Origin: DATKZM01 sp035527975
Lineage (GTDB): Bacteria > Pseudomonadota > Alphaproteobacteria > JAPULJ01
Direction: 5' to 3'
Assembly (NCBI GenBank): GCA_035527975.1
Contig: DATKZM010000091.1
Location: 17,901-81,900, forward strand
Length of the DNA: 64,000 bases
A program made the translations under genes and the position numbers. This document shows positions 45,126 to 54,216 of this stretch, one piece after another (the stretch's first letter is position 1; each line of letters begins with the position of its first letter). The notes beneath the pieces were generated by a model. It had not been told where the DNA came from. It worked only from the letters and a program-made list of their open reading frames with translations, and searched no databases.

Positions 45126-47144
45126 TCATCTGGTGAGGTACAGGCTGATGCCGGGGAACGCGATCAAAAGAATCGTGACCAACAGCATGATAATTACGAA
45201 CGGGAACGAGCCGATAAAAATGTCCTTCAACGACACCCGATCGTCATTCAGAACCGATTTCACAACGTAGCAACAGATCCCGAGCGGCGGCGTCAGCAGC
45301 CCCATCTCGACCACGATCACGGTGACGATGCCGAACCAGACCAGATCGGCGCCGAAGCGGTCGACGACGATGGCGCTGACCAGCGGCAGCACGATCAGCA
45401 TGATCGACACCGAGTCGAGGAACATGCCGAGCACCACCAGCACCAGCAGATAGAGCGCCATGAAGCCGATGAAGCCGAGCTCCATGCCGGAGATCAGCCC
45501 GCCCATCTGCTGCGGCAGCCCGGACAGCGCCAGCATGCGCCCATAGATATTGGCGGCAAGGATGAGGAACAGGATGGCGACCGTAACGTGGCCGGTCTCC
45601 ACCAGCACGCTCCACAGCTTGCGCAAGGTCAGCCGCCGTTTCAGCAGCGCAATGATCAGCGCGCCCATGGCTCCGACCGCGCCCGCCTCGATCGCCGTGA
45701 ACAGCCCACCGTAGATGCCGCCCATGACCAGCGCGACCAGCAGCAGGATCGGCGTCAATTTGAAGGCGGCCGAGGCTATGTTCTCGTCCGCCTTGTCGTC
45801 CTGGGTCGGATTGCCGACGAGCTGCGGCCAGAAGTGCGCCATGGCAATGATCATCACGCCCATGGCGACCGCCAGGATGATGCCGGGGAAGATCGCCGCC
45901 AGGAACAGCGCGCCCACCGATTGCTCGGTCACGAAGGCATAGATGATGAGCAGCAGGCTCGGCGGGATCAGCATGCCGAGGACCGAGCTGCCCGCCACGG
46001 TGCCGACCGCAAAGCGCGCGGAATAGCCGTTGTCCATCATGTGCGGGGCCGCGACCTTGGTGAAGACCGCGGCCGAGGCGATCGACGAGCCGGTGATGGC
46101 GGCGAAGATCGCATTGGCGCCAACGGTGGCCACGCCCATGCCGCCCTTGATCGGGCGCATGATCCAGCGCGCGACGTCGAAGGTATCCTTGCCGATGCCC
46201 GATTCGCTGACCAACAGGCCCATCATCACGAAGAGCGGCACCACACCGAGGAAATAATTCCGCAGGAACTCGTTGGAGGCGAGCTTGACCGCGTTCACCG
46301 CCAGGGTCGGATCGCCCATCATGATCCAGATGGCGATGAAGGCGATCGCGATGAGCCCAACGGCGATATGGATGCCGAGGCAGATCATGATCACGATGCC
46401 GATCAGCGAAAGCGCACCGATCTGAACCCGGGACAAATCGCTGAACGCGGTGATCGCGACCAGCCCAAACGCGCCAAGCAGGATGCCCAGATGTCCCCAG
46501 CCCACCGGCCGGCTGTCGGTGGCCGCCCGGCGGCGCGCGATCGCTTGGCCCAGATCGGCGAGGCTGCCCGACAGCTGAAACAAATACACCATGGCGGTGA
46601 GCGCGGCCCCGAAGAAGATCATCGCCCGCAGCGGCCAGACCAGGATCTCGAAAGCGGCCGCGTTGCCGAATACCAGGTCCGGCCACGCTTCGGTAAACTT
46701 GAAATAAGTGCCGTAGACGATCACCGCGAAGGCGATGACGCCGAGCAAACTGAAAAACGAATTGAAGATCGCCGCCGCGATCGGCCGGTTGCTCTCCATC
46801 GAGGTGATGAGCATCTCCGCGCGGGTGAAGCGCCCGACATGGAGCGTGTTGGAGAGCTGAAGATAGACGGCGGCGACGATCGCGTAGCTGACGAGCTCGT
46901 GCGCGGCAGCGATCGGCTTGCCTTGCAGGATCGGTACCAGATCACCGCAGCCGAAGCATAGAGACTTGGCAAACAACGAGATCGTGTCGAGATTTCGCGC
47001 GATCACGTCAACGCAAATCAGGCACATCAACCCGAAGATCGCGCTCGTTCCGGCGATATTCGCCAGCGATGTGAATTTCCCAAAGAGGACGGCGGGACGC
47101 CAAGGTTGCCTCAGCGCCCCGCCGGTCTCTAAGGGTTTCGTCAA
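45126..47144 (-). CDS. TRAP transporter fused small/large permease DctQM (system 2)
   Basis: Fusion of 672 residues. The first 180 residues form a DctQ domain (VLFGKFTSLANIAGTSAIFG; AAHELVSYAIVAAVYLQLSN; HVGRFTRAEMLI). After a linker near 190-215 (ARRRAATDSRPVG) the DctM domain follows, with HIAVGLIAIAFIAIWIMMGD, GANAIFAAITGSSIASAAVF, GTVAGSSVLGMLIPPSLLLI and TPPLGICCYVVKSVL. It starts at TTG overlapping the stop of the binding protein gene (TTGA). Fused QM permeases are known; here one lies beside an unfused TRAP system. Confidence 0.9.
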   Translation of the reverse strand: MTKPLETGGALRQPWRPAVLFGKFTSLANIAGTSAIFGLMCLICVDVIARNLDTISLFAKSLCFGCGDLVPILQGKPIAAAHELVSYAIVAAVYLQLSNTLHVGRFTRAEMLITSMESNRPIAAAIFNSFFSLLGVIAFAVIVYGTYFKFTEAWPDLVFGNAAAFEILVWPLRAMIFFGAALTAMVYLFQLSGSLADLGQAIARRRAATDSRPVGWGHLGILLGAFGLVAITAFSDLSRVQIGALSLIGIVIMICLGIHIAVGLIAIAFIAIWIMMGDPTLAVNAVKLASNEFLRNYFLGVVPLFVMMGLLVSESGIGKDTFDVARWIMRPIKGGMGVATVGANAIFAAITGSSIASAAVFTKVAAPHMMDNGYSARFAVGTVAGSSVLGMLIPPSLLLIIYAFVTEQSVGALFLAAIFPGIILAVAMGVMIIAMAHFWPQLVGNPTQDDKADENIASAAFKLTPILLLVALVMGGIYGGLFTAIEAGAVGAMGALIIALLKRRLTLRKLWSVLVETGHVTVAILFLILAANIYGRMLALSGLPQQMGGLISGMELGFIGFMALYLLVLVVLGMFLDSVSIMLIVLPLVSAIVVDRFGADLVWFGIVTVIVVEMGLLTPPLGICCYVVKSVLNDDRVSLKDIFIGSFPFVIIMLLVTILLIAFPGISLYLTR

Positions 47145-48217
47145 GACTCTTTATCCCAGTCGCGGACCGGCTGACCTCCGCGCTTGCGGACGCCATCCAG
47201 ATAGAACTTCATGATCTGCCTGGCCGGCAGACCCTTGGCCTCGACATTCTTCGCCCACTCGCCGGCGATGTTGGGCATCTTGGCCGTCCAGCGCTTCTTC
47301 TCGGAGAGCGGGAATGTGGAGAGCTTGGCGCCGTTCTTGGCGATGATCGCAAAATGCTTGACGCGGTTCGCGGTCACCCGCTTGGTCACCAACTCGCCGT
47401 ATTCCGTGCCGAGCTGCTTGAAGAGCTTCTTCATGTCGGCCGGCAGTTTGTTCCAAGTAGCGAGGTTCATGGTCAGCGCGCCGGAAATCATCCCGCCGAG
47501 GCCCGGATCGATAACGTAGGGCGCAACCTCGTGGATCTTGAACGGCAGAACGCCGGTGCCGGGAATGATGGCGCCGTCGGTGACGCCGGTCTTGATGCCG
47601 TTGTAGTAGAGCGGCAGCGCACCATTCACGCTGATCGCGCCGGTGCCGCGGACCCAGCCGGCGAGCGCTGCGGGGGCATAGAATTTCTTGCCCTTCAGAT
47701 CGTCGACGGAACGGATCGGCGTCTTGGACACGATGACGTAGTTGTCGATCGTCTGGGCACCGATGAAGACCTGGTTATACTTGCGCCATTGCTTGTTCAA
47801 GATCGGCAGCTTGGCGTGCATCTCGTTCTGGATCTGGGTGAGATGCGCCACGTTGTTGGTGGCGAAAGGTGTGAAGTAGGTCACGTTCATCAGCGGCAAC
47901 TTGTTCGGCTCCCACAGGGTGCCGACCCAGCCGACATCCGCCAGGCCCTCCTGGACGCCTTCCAGCGTGTTCTGCCAGTTATAGAGCGCGCCGGCATACG
48001 CCTCGGTCCACTTGATCGTGTGCTTGCCGCCCATCGCCTTCAGGCGCTTTACCGATTCGGGCACGACGAAGTTCTTGATCGTGCCGACCCAGGGGATGAT
48101 CGGCGGATGGCTGGAGCCGGCCGTCAGCTTGAACTCGGCCGCTCCGGCCAGCGGCGCGGAAACGGCGACCATCGCCGCGGCCGCCACGCCGAACGTGAGT
48201 GTCTTGAGTGAGCGCAT
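47141..48217 (-). CDS. dctP: TRAP transporter solute-binding protein DctP (system 2)
   Basis: Periplasmic protein of 358 residues with a Sec signal peptide (VAAAAMVAVSAPLAGAA; cleavage likely after AGAA). TEAYAGALYNWQNTLEGVQE, TPIRSVDDLKGKKFYAPAAL near 165 and NGIKTGVTDGAIIPGTGVLP near 205 are DctP features, though the usual Arg of the LKGxKxR motif is replaced by FYAP, so the ligand may not be a simple C4-dicarboxylate. First gene of the two-gene system. Confidence 0.9.
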   Translation of the reverse strand: MRSLKTLTFGVAAAAMVAVSAPLAGAAEFKLTAGSSHPPIIPWVGTIKNFVVPESVKRLKAMGGKHTIKWTEAYAGALYNWQNTLEGVQEGLADVGWVGTLWEPNKLPLMNVTYFTPFATNNVAHLTQIQNEMHAKLPILNKQWRKYNQVFIGAQTIDNYVIVSKTPIRSVDDLKGKKFYAPAALAGWVRGTGAISVNGALPLYYNGIKTGVTDGAIIPGTGVLPFKIHEVAPYVIDPGLGGMISGALTMNLATWNKLPADMKKLFKQLGTEYGELVTKRVTANRVKHFAIIAKNGAKLSTFPLSEKKRWTAKMPNIAGEWAKNVEAKGLPARQIMKFYLDGVRKRGGQPVRDWDKES

Positions 48218-48367
48218 TCCTTCGTATCCTCCCTAGCTGGCCGTTGCTTATATCATTGTCGCGACGGCGTTTCTTGCTTCGTTTCGGCTTCGGTTCGGCG
48301 AACTCGGCCTTGCGGTCCTACGGCTGTCGCAAGCGTCGCAGCCCGCGCGGCCTCGCCGGGTAGTCCG

Positions 48368-49549
48368 TCAGCTTACTCCCGCCAACGAGAACTTTGGATC
48401 GGCCGCCAGGCATTCCGCCTCGGGCAGCCCAAGCTCCTTACGTACGATGTTGGTGCCGAGCACCAGTGAGACGATCTTATAGGCGGCGTGGCGCCGGCTC
48501 ATGCCTTCGCGGCCCATGCCGCAATCGGAAGTGATGATCAGGCGTTCGGCGGGGATGTGCTTGAGCGCTTCGCGGATCTGGTCGGCCACCTGATCGGGCC
48601 GCTCGACCTGCAATGTGTGATGGTCGATCACGCCGACCGCGACCTTCTTGTCGGTGATGGCGGCGCCGATCTCCTTCAGGTCCATGCCGCCGGCGCTGCA
48701 CGACTCGAAAGTGAGAACGTCGGCATCGACCTCGTTCAGCTTATCGAGCGTCGGCGCGTAGGACTGGATCTCCTTGAACATGCGTTGCTGGGAGGGATTG
48801 CCCCAGCAGGTGTGGCACCAGACCTCGGTCTTGTCGCGCAGGCCTTTCACGGTGTTGTTGAAGACCTTGACCATCTCGGCCTCGTCCATGGTGCCGCCGA
48901 CGGGGCCGCGCGCCGGGATCATGTGGATCTGCGGCTCTTCCATCTGGACGACCGGACAGCCGACATCGGCGAGCTCGTGCAGCTCCTCGTTGATGGCGTC
49001 GCTGAGCGCATAGATGCGGCTTGGGATGTCCTTGTAGTGATGGTCCTTCACCGCCAGCGCCAAAAGCTCGGGCGTGACCGTGCCGAATTTGACCGGGCGC
49101 TTGGTGAGGCGCTGGGCGGTTTTCCACATCGCCGCGTATTGCAGATCGCCGCGCCCCACCGGGCCGATTATCTCCGGCAGCACGCGGGCTTCGAGATAGT
49201 CGTGCAGGATGTGGCCGCGCTCGAAGGGAATGACGGCGGACGGCATCGAAAAGGCCACGGAGTTGTGGCGGTCGAAGCCCGCCATATGCTGTGCGGGATA
49301 GGTGGTCCAGCTTTGGCCGCCGACCTCTTCGTCGAAATGGCAGTCGCCGTCGGTGACGATGTCGAGGCCGGCGATTTCCTGGTCGCGCAGATAGGCCGAG
49401 ACCGCATCGGTATACTGCTCGCGGTAGCGCGAATTCACCATCGCATGCATGAAGTTGCGCGAACCCAGGTTCGCCGTGTACCAAGTGGGTCGGGGCAACG
49501 AGCCGACGATGCTCGTCGGCAGCACAATATCGGCGGATGCGCGATACAC
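48368..49549 (-). CDS. MetE-like cobalamin-independent methyltransferase family protein
   Basis: Protein of 393 residues of the UROD/MetE superfamily: LPTSIVGSLPRPTWY at the start, ITDGDCHFDEEVGGQSW-like region near 90, VQMEEPQIH near 205, and likely zinc ligands His and Cys in VWCHTCWGNP near 250, with others in FESCSAGGMD near 290 and TSDCGMGREGMSRRHA near 350. I start at the GTG at 49549, nine bases after GGGAGGG, because the longer frame to 49738 adds unrelated residues. It stands upstream of TRAP system 2 on the same strand, hinting that the imported solute feeds this methyl- or alkyltransferase (inference). Confidence 0.85.
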   Translation of the reverse strand: MYRASADIVLPTSIVGSLPRPTWYTANLGSRNFMHAMVNSRYREQYTDAVSAYLRDQEIAGLDIVTDGDCHFDEEVGGQSWTTYPAQHMAGFDRHNSVAFSMPSAVIPFERGHILHDYLEARVLPEIIGPVGRGDLQYAAMWKTAQRLTKRPVKFGTVTPELLALAVKDHHYKDIPSRIYALSDAINEELHELADVGCPVVQMEEPQIHMIPARGPVGGTMDEAEMVKVFNNTVKGLRDKTEVWCHTCWGNPSQQRMFKEIQSYAPTLDKLNEVDADVLTFESCSAGGMDLKEIGAAITDKKVAVGVIDHHTLQVERPDQVADQIREALKHIPAERLIITSDCGMGREGMSRRHAAYKIVSLVLGTNIVRKELGLPEAECLAADPKFSLAGVS

Positions 49550-50057
49550 CTGGACACTCCCTCCCACATTCTTCCGGCGGTCGGAGCTTGGGTCGCGAGG
49601 ACCGTGCATCAGCGCCGCCGAGCGACGATGTTCACCACCGTTTATTGCGCGCACTTTAGCATGGGGTCGGCGGAAAGCAGAACTGCAATCGTTTGCGGGC
49701 ATTTGCGGGCGTTTGCAAAGTGCAATCGGGCCCGGCAATTCGCCCCTTTCGCGTATCGACGGCCGCGTCGGTGCGATTTGCCGGGACGCCGCCTCCGATT
49801 TTCGCCCGCGAAAGAAGATTTATGCCGGCGCGGCCCAACGCTGGAGACGCGGGTCTTGTCAAAGGCCGCAATCCGCCGTGCATCGGCCGCCGGCGACCAC
49901 CGATTGGCAAGCTTTTGGCGTGCCGTTCGCAACGTGATCGCCCGGTAACAAACTGCAATCAAACAATTGTTGGGATGATATAGGGCATTGTCCCAATTTA
50001 CCTGCCCATAAGTATTTTGGGTTGACTCAACCCGCCTCGCACAATAATTCTCTGATC
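49550..50057. promoter_or_regulatory. Divergent regulatory region upstream of the SAM-cycle cluster
   Basis: 508 bp without a convincing gene, between the MetE-like gene (minus) and the methyltransferase gene (plus). Three repeats with a 10-bp period (GTTTGCGGGC, ATTTGCGGGC, GTTTGCAAAG at 49691-49720) are flanked by GCAATC on both sides. The perfect palindrome at 50019-50033 is listed separately. No known riboswitch was recognised. Confidence 0.5.
50019..50033. promoter_or_regulatory. Perfect 15-bp palindrome upstream of the methyltransferase gene
   Basis: GGGTTGA and TCAACCC flank a single central C. It lies 25 bp before the ATG at 50058 and contains the upstream TTG of a longer frame, so it argues for the downstream start. 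It is a likely operator, perhaps for the gene's own N-terminal domain. Confidence 0.5.
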
Positions 50058-51467
50058 ATGGATACGCGCGCGCATCTTATCGACGAGATCGAGATTTTCT
50101 GCCGTCATAAGGGCATCGCGGAGAGCACCTTTGGGGTCCGCGCGGTCAATGACGGCAAGTTCGTCGGGCGCCTGCGCAATGGCGGGCGCATCACCACCGA
50201 CACGATCGATAAAGTACACGCCTTCATGCAAGACCACGTCGCGCCCAGCGGCGGCACGGATGGGGGAGCGAGCATGACCGAAACCGCCAAGACCGAACGG
50301 GTGCCCGTGGCAGGCCCAGCTGCAGGCAAGTCCAAGCAAAGCAACGACGGCACCGCCTTCCGGTTCTACGACAACCGGCAGAAATACCTGATGTTCGTGC
50401 ATACCTGCAGCGAGAAGTGGGTGGTCGCCGACCGGGTCGGCTTGGAGCTGGCCAACATCCAGCCGAGCCCGCCGGCCTTGCGCGTTTTTGACGCCGGCAT
50501 GGGCGACGGCACGGTCTTGATGCGCACACTAAGGCACATGCACCGGCGCTATCCGAACGTGCCGTTCTACGTGGCCGGCAAGGAGATCAGCCTGGAGGAT
50601 GTGCGGCTGTCGCTGGAGAAGATGCCCGACCGGTTCCACGAGCATCCCGCCACCGTCCTCGTCGTCACCAATCTTTATTATACCGAGGCACCGTCATTGA
50701 TGCCGCGCTCGATGGCCGCGGCGGCCAGCCTCAACTGGCAGGAAGTGGCGCTGTCCGGCAGCACGTCTTACGAGTTCGAGAAGCAGATCACCGAGCTGCA
50801 GCCGATGCTGTCCGAAGGCTGGCAGGTGCGCGCCAGCGAGACGACCGGCAATCCGCTCTACACCCGGCCTTCGGTGCTGGTGCTCTACCGCGAAGATCAC
50901 AAGGTTCTGCTCGATCAGATCATCCCGCGTCCGGGTCAGGCCCAGGGCAATTACGATCTGATCGTGGCCTCGCAGCCCTACCGCGCACGGATGCCGATCG
51001 AATTCAAGGTCGACAAGGTGCTGTCACCGCTCGCCAGCAACCTCGCGCCGGGCGGCCGGCTGCTCGCCGTGCATTCGCATGGCCGCGATCCCGGGGTCGA
51101 GATCGTCCGCAGGATCTGGCCGGATGAAGACCCTTTCCAGCACGACCGCCATCAGCTCCTGCACTATATGAAGTCGACCTTGGGCAGGACGCACCGCGAT
51201 CTCACCTTCAAGGCATATGCCGACAACCGGGCGCTGTTCCGTTATGACATGCACACGCTGCCCTCGGAGATCGGCTCGAACATTGGCACCTCGACGCTGC
51301 TGGCGGCCTGGAATGCGGCGATCTACGTTGCCCAGATCGAGGACCAGCGGCTTGAAGAAGTCATGTCGGATGCGTCATATCTGGACGCAACGCGCGAAGT
51401 GCTGCAGGAACATGGTGGGCTATGGTTCAATGACGAGTCATTTGTCGTGTCGCGCCGCCGCAACTAA
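50058..51467 (+). CDS. Methyltransferase-like protein with N-terminal putative HTH, upstream of metK
   Basis: Protein of 469 residues. Residues about 1-60 (IEIFCRHKGIAESTFGVRAV then DGKFVGRLRNGGRITTDTID) look like a short helix-turn-helix module of a type common in alphaproteobacterial regulators. From about 90 there is a Rossmann-type methyltransferase domain with the SAM-site-like loop LRVFDAGMGDGTVLMRTLR near 140 and a later ASNLAPGGRLLAVHSHG. A second look-alike region LYRYDMHTL-type near 390 is unassigned. It sits 91 bp upstream of metK. An in-frame TTG at 50022 lies in a palindrome and was not chosen. The role may be SAM sensing, tRNA or small-molecule methylation; not known. Confidence 0.72.
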   Translation: MDTRAHLIDEIEIFCRHKGIAESTFGVRAVNDGKFVGRLRNGGRITTDTIDKVHAFMQDHVAPSGGTDGGASMTETAKTERVPVAGPAAGKSKQSNDGTAFRFYDNRQKYLMFVHTCSEKWVVADRVGLELANIQPSPPALRVFDAGMGDGTVLMRTLRHMHRRYPNVPFYVAGKEISLEDVRLSLEKMPDRFHEHPATVLVVTNLYYTEAPSLMPRSMAAAASLNWQEVALSGSTSYEFEKQITELQPMLSEGWQVRASETTGNPLYTRPSVLVLYREDHKVLLDQIIPRPGQAQGNYDLIVASQPYRARMPIEFKVDKVLSPLASNLAPGGRLLAVHSHGRDPGVEIVRRIWPDEDPFQHDRHQLLHYMKSTLGRTHRDLTFKAYADNRALFRYDMHTLPSEIGSNIGTSTLLAAWNAAIYVAQIEDQRLEEVMSDASYLDATREVLQEHGGLWFNDESFVVSRRRN

Positions 51468-51558
51468 GCAGCGCTGCGTGCCCGGCGGCATGATGGATCT
51501 TGAACAACACCACGCAACATAACCACATCACTACCAAATTACCGGGGAGTACGGGTCC

Positions 51559-52728
51559 GTGAAAGATTATCTATTCACCAGCGAGTCGGTATCGGAGGGT
51601 CACCCTGACAAGGTGTGCGACCGAATCTCGGATGCGGTTGTCGACACATTTCTGACCGCCGATCCGCAAGCGCGGGTTGCTTGCGAGACCCTCGTCACCA
51701 CGAACCTGATCGTGCTGGCCGGCGAGGTCCGCGGGCCCGACGGCATCGTCGACGGGCTGGAAGCCGTGGCGCGCGCCGCGGTCAAGGATATCGGCTACGA
51801 GCAGGACGGCTTCCACTGGAAGAATTCGGAAGTTCAGGTCCACATCCACTCGCAGTCCTCCGATATCGCCCAGGGCGTCGATGCCGCCGGCAACAAGGAC
51901 GAGGGCGCGGGCGACCAGGGGCTGATGTTCGGCTATGCCTGCAACGAGACCGACGTGCTGATGCCCGCACCCATCCATTTCAGCCACGCGATCCTGCGCT
52001 CGCTGGCCGAAGCGCGGCATTCGGGCGCGGAGCCGGGCCTCGGTCCCGACAGCAAGAGCCAGGTGACGCTGCAATATGTCGACGGCAAGCCGGTCAAGGC
52101 GACGTCGGTGGTGGTCTCGACCCAGCACGCTGCCGAGCTCGACCAGGACCAGGTCCGCAAGATCGTGCGGCCCCATGTCGAGAACGTGCTGCCCAGTGGC
52201 TGGATGCCGCCGGAGGACGAGTTCTACGTCAACCCGACCGGGCGCTTCGTGATCGGCGGTCCGGACGGTGATGCCGGGCTCACGGGCCGCAAGATCATCG
52301 TCGACACATATGGCGGTGCCGCGCCCCATGGCGGCGGCGCCTTCTCGGGCAAGGATCCGACCAAGGTCGACCGCTCGGCCGCCTATGCGGCGCGTTATCT
52401 GGCCAAGAACGTCGTCGCCGCAGGGCTCGCCGACAAATGCACGATCCAGGTCGCCTATGCCATCGGCGTTTCCAAGCCGCTGTCGGTCTATGTCGACACG
52501 GCGGGCACCGGAACGGTGGAGGAGGCCAAGCTGTCGGCGGTGTTGCAGGAGCTGATGGATCTGACGCCCCGCGGCATCCGCGAGCATCTCGGCCTCAACC
52601 GGCCGATCTATGCGCGCACCGCCGCCTACGGCCATTTCGGACGCCAAGTGGAGCCCGATGGCGGCTTCTCGTGGGAGCGCACGGACCTCATCGACGGCCT
52701 CAAATCCGCCTTCAACGGCAAGGGCTGA
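51559..52728 (+). CDS. metK: S-adenosylmethionine synthetase
   Basis: Enzyme of 389 residues that makes SAM from methionine and ATP. Signature segments: SESVSEGHPDKVCDRISDAV near 8-27, GAGDQGLMFGYACNET near 115, GGPDGDAGLTGRKIIVDTYG near 233, and GGGAFSGKDPTKVDRSAAY near 257. The start is a GTG preceded by GGGGAG. It is the second gene of the cluster leading to ahcY and a metF-like gene. Confidence 0.97.
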   Translation: MKDYLFTSESVSEGHPDKVCDRISDAVVDTFLTADPQARVACETLVTTNLIVLAGEVRGPDGIVDGLEAVARAAVKDIGYEQDGFHWKNSEVQVHIHSQSSDIAQGVDAAGNKDEGAGDQGLMFGYACNETDVLMPAPIHFSHAILRSLAEARHSGAEPGLGPDSKSQVTLQYVDGKPVKATSVVVSTQHAAELDQDQVRKIVRPHVENVLPSGWMPPEDEFYVNPTGRFVIGGPDGDAGLTGRKIIVDTYGGAAPHGGGAFSGKDPTKVDRSAAYAARYLAKNVVAAGLADKCTIQVAYAIGVSKPLSVYVDTAGTGTVEEAKLSAVLQELMDLTPRGIREHLGLNRPIYARTAAYGHFGRQVEPDGGFSWERTDLIDGLKSAFNGKG

Positions 52729-52779
52729 CCCTCTCAAAGCGGCCCTCGCCCCGCATCATTTCAGGAGCAGTGAAGAGAC

Positions 52780-54183
52780 ATGACGACCAACGGTAGCGAC
52801 TACGTCATCAAGGATATCAGCCTCGCCGAATGGGGCCGCAAGGAGATCGCGCTGGCCGAGGTGGAGATGCCGGGCCTGATGGCGACGCGCGAGGAATTCG
52901 GCGCCTCCAAACCGCTGAAAGGCACGCGGATCGCCGGCTCGCTGCACATGACGATCCAGACGGCCGTGCTGATCCAGACGCTGGAAGCCCTGGGCGCCGA
53001 TGTGCGCTGGGCGACCTGCAATATCTACTCCACGCAGGATCACGCCGCCGCCGCGATCGCCGAGGCGGGCACGCCGGTCTTCGCCGTAAAGGGCGAGACG
53101 CTGGAGGAATACTGGGACTACGCCCACCGCATCTTCGACTGGTCCGATGGCGGCGTGCCCAACATGATCCTCGACGATGGCGGCGACGCCACCATGCTGG
53201 TCCATCTTGGCCTCAAGGCCGAGGGCGATCCCTCGGTCCTCGACAATCCGCAGAACGAGGAAGAAGAGGCTGCTTTTGCCTCGATCAAGAAGCGGCTGGC
53301 GGAAAAGCCCGGCTGGTACGCAGAGGTCGCAAAATCGATCAAGGGCGTGACCGAAGAAACCACGACCGGCGTCCATCGGCTCTACGACATGCACAAGAAG
53401 GGCGAGCTGCTGTTCCCGGCGATCAACGTCAATGACAGCGTCACCAAGTCGAAGTTCGACAATCTCTACGGCTGCCGCGAATCGCTGGTCGACGGCATCC
53501 GCCGCGGCACCGACGTCATGATGTCCGGCAAGGTCGCGGTGGTGGCGGGCTACGGCGATGTCGGCAAAGGCTCGTCGCAGTCGCTGCGCAATGCCGGTTG
53601 CCGGGTCATGGTCACCGAGATCGACCCGATCTGCGCGCTGCAGGCGGCGATGGAGGGCTATGAGGTCGTCACCATGGAAGAGGGCGTGCCCCAGGGCGAC
53701 ATCTTCGTCACTACGACGGGCAATATCGACGTGATCACGGTCGACCACATGCGCGGCATGAAGGACCGGGCGATCGTCTGCAACATCGGCCACTTCGACA
53801 GCGAGATCCAGGTCGGCGGCCTGAAGAACTTCAAGTGGCACAACGTCAAGCCCCAGGTCGACGAGATCGAGTTCCCCGACGGCAAGCGCATCATCCTGCT
53901 GTCCGAAGGCCGGCTGGTGAACCTGGGCAACGCGATGGGCCATCCAAGTTTCGTGATGAGCGCGTCGTTCACCAACCAGGTGATGGCGCAGATGGAGATC
54001 TGGCAGAATCCGGACAAGTACGAAAAGCAGGTCTATGTGCTGCCCAAACATCTCGACGAGAAGGTGGCCATGCTGCATCTGGCGAAAGTCGGCGCTCATC
54101 TGAGCAAACTGTCGAAGCAGCAGTCAGACTATATCGGCGTGCCCAATGCCGGGCCGTTCAAGCCCGACCATTACCGCTACTAG
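52780..54183 (+). CDS. ahcY: Adenosylhomocysteinase
   Basis: NAD-dependent enzyme of 467 residues that splits S-adenosylhomocysteine to adenosine and homocysteine, closing the SAM cycle. It shows GSLHMTIQTAVLIQTLEALG near 53, TCNIYSTQDHAAAAI near 80, the roughly 40-residue insert near 150-190 (NEEEEAAFASIKKRL) found in many bacterial forms, AVVAGYGDVGKGSSQSLRN near 255 for NAD binding, and the C-terminal PFKPDHYRY. It is separated from metK by 51 bp with AGGAG before its ATG. Confidence 0.97.
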   Translation: MTTNGSDYVIKDISLAEWGRKEIALAEVEMPGLMATREEFGASKPLKGTRIAGSLHMTIQTAVLIQTLEALGADVRWATCNIYSTQDHAAAAIAEAGTPVFAVKGETLEEYWDYAHRIFDWSDGGVPNMILDDGGDATMLVHLGLKAEGDPSVLDNPQNEEEEAAFASIKKRLAEKPGWYAEVAKSIKGVTEETTTGVHRLYDMHKKGELLFPAINVNDSVTKSKFDNLYGCRESLVDGIRRGTDVMMSGKVAVVAGYGDVGKGSSQSLRNAGCRVMVTEIDPICALQAAMEGYEVVTMEEGVPQGDIFVTTTGNIDVITVDHMRGMKDRAIVCNIGHFDSEIQVGGLKNFKWHNVKPQVDEIEFPDGKRIILLSEGRLVNLGNAMGHPSFVMSASFTNQVMAQMEIWQNPDKYEKQVYVLPKHLDEKVAMLHLAKVGAHLSKLSKQQSDYIGVPNAGPFKPDHYRY

Positions 54184-54216
54184 GCAGCGTCCACGGCGCG
54201 CGGGGCGGGACAGGTC

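Noticed and set aside
44790..46961. 723-codon plus-strand ORF
   Set aside because: Antisense to the DctP and fused DctQM genes; composition is dominated by Asp, Arg, His and Gln, as expected from reversed membrane-protein codons.
51468..51558. Possible SAM- or SAH-responsive riboswitch before metK
   Set aside because: Only 91 bp with no recognisable conserved core; also none in the 51 bp before ahcY.
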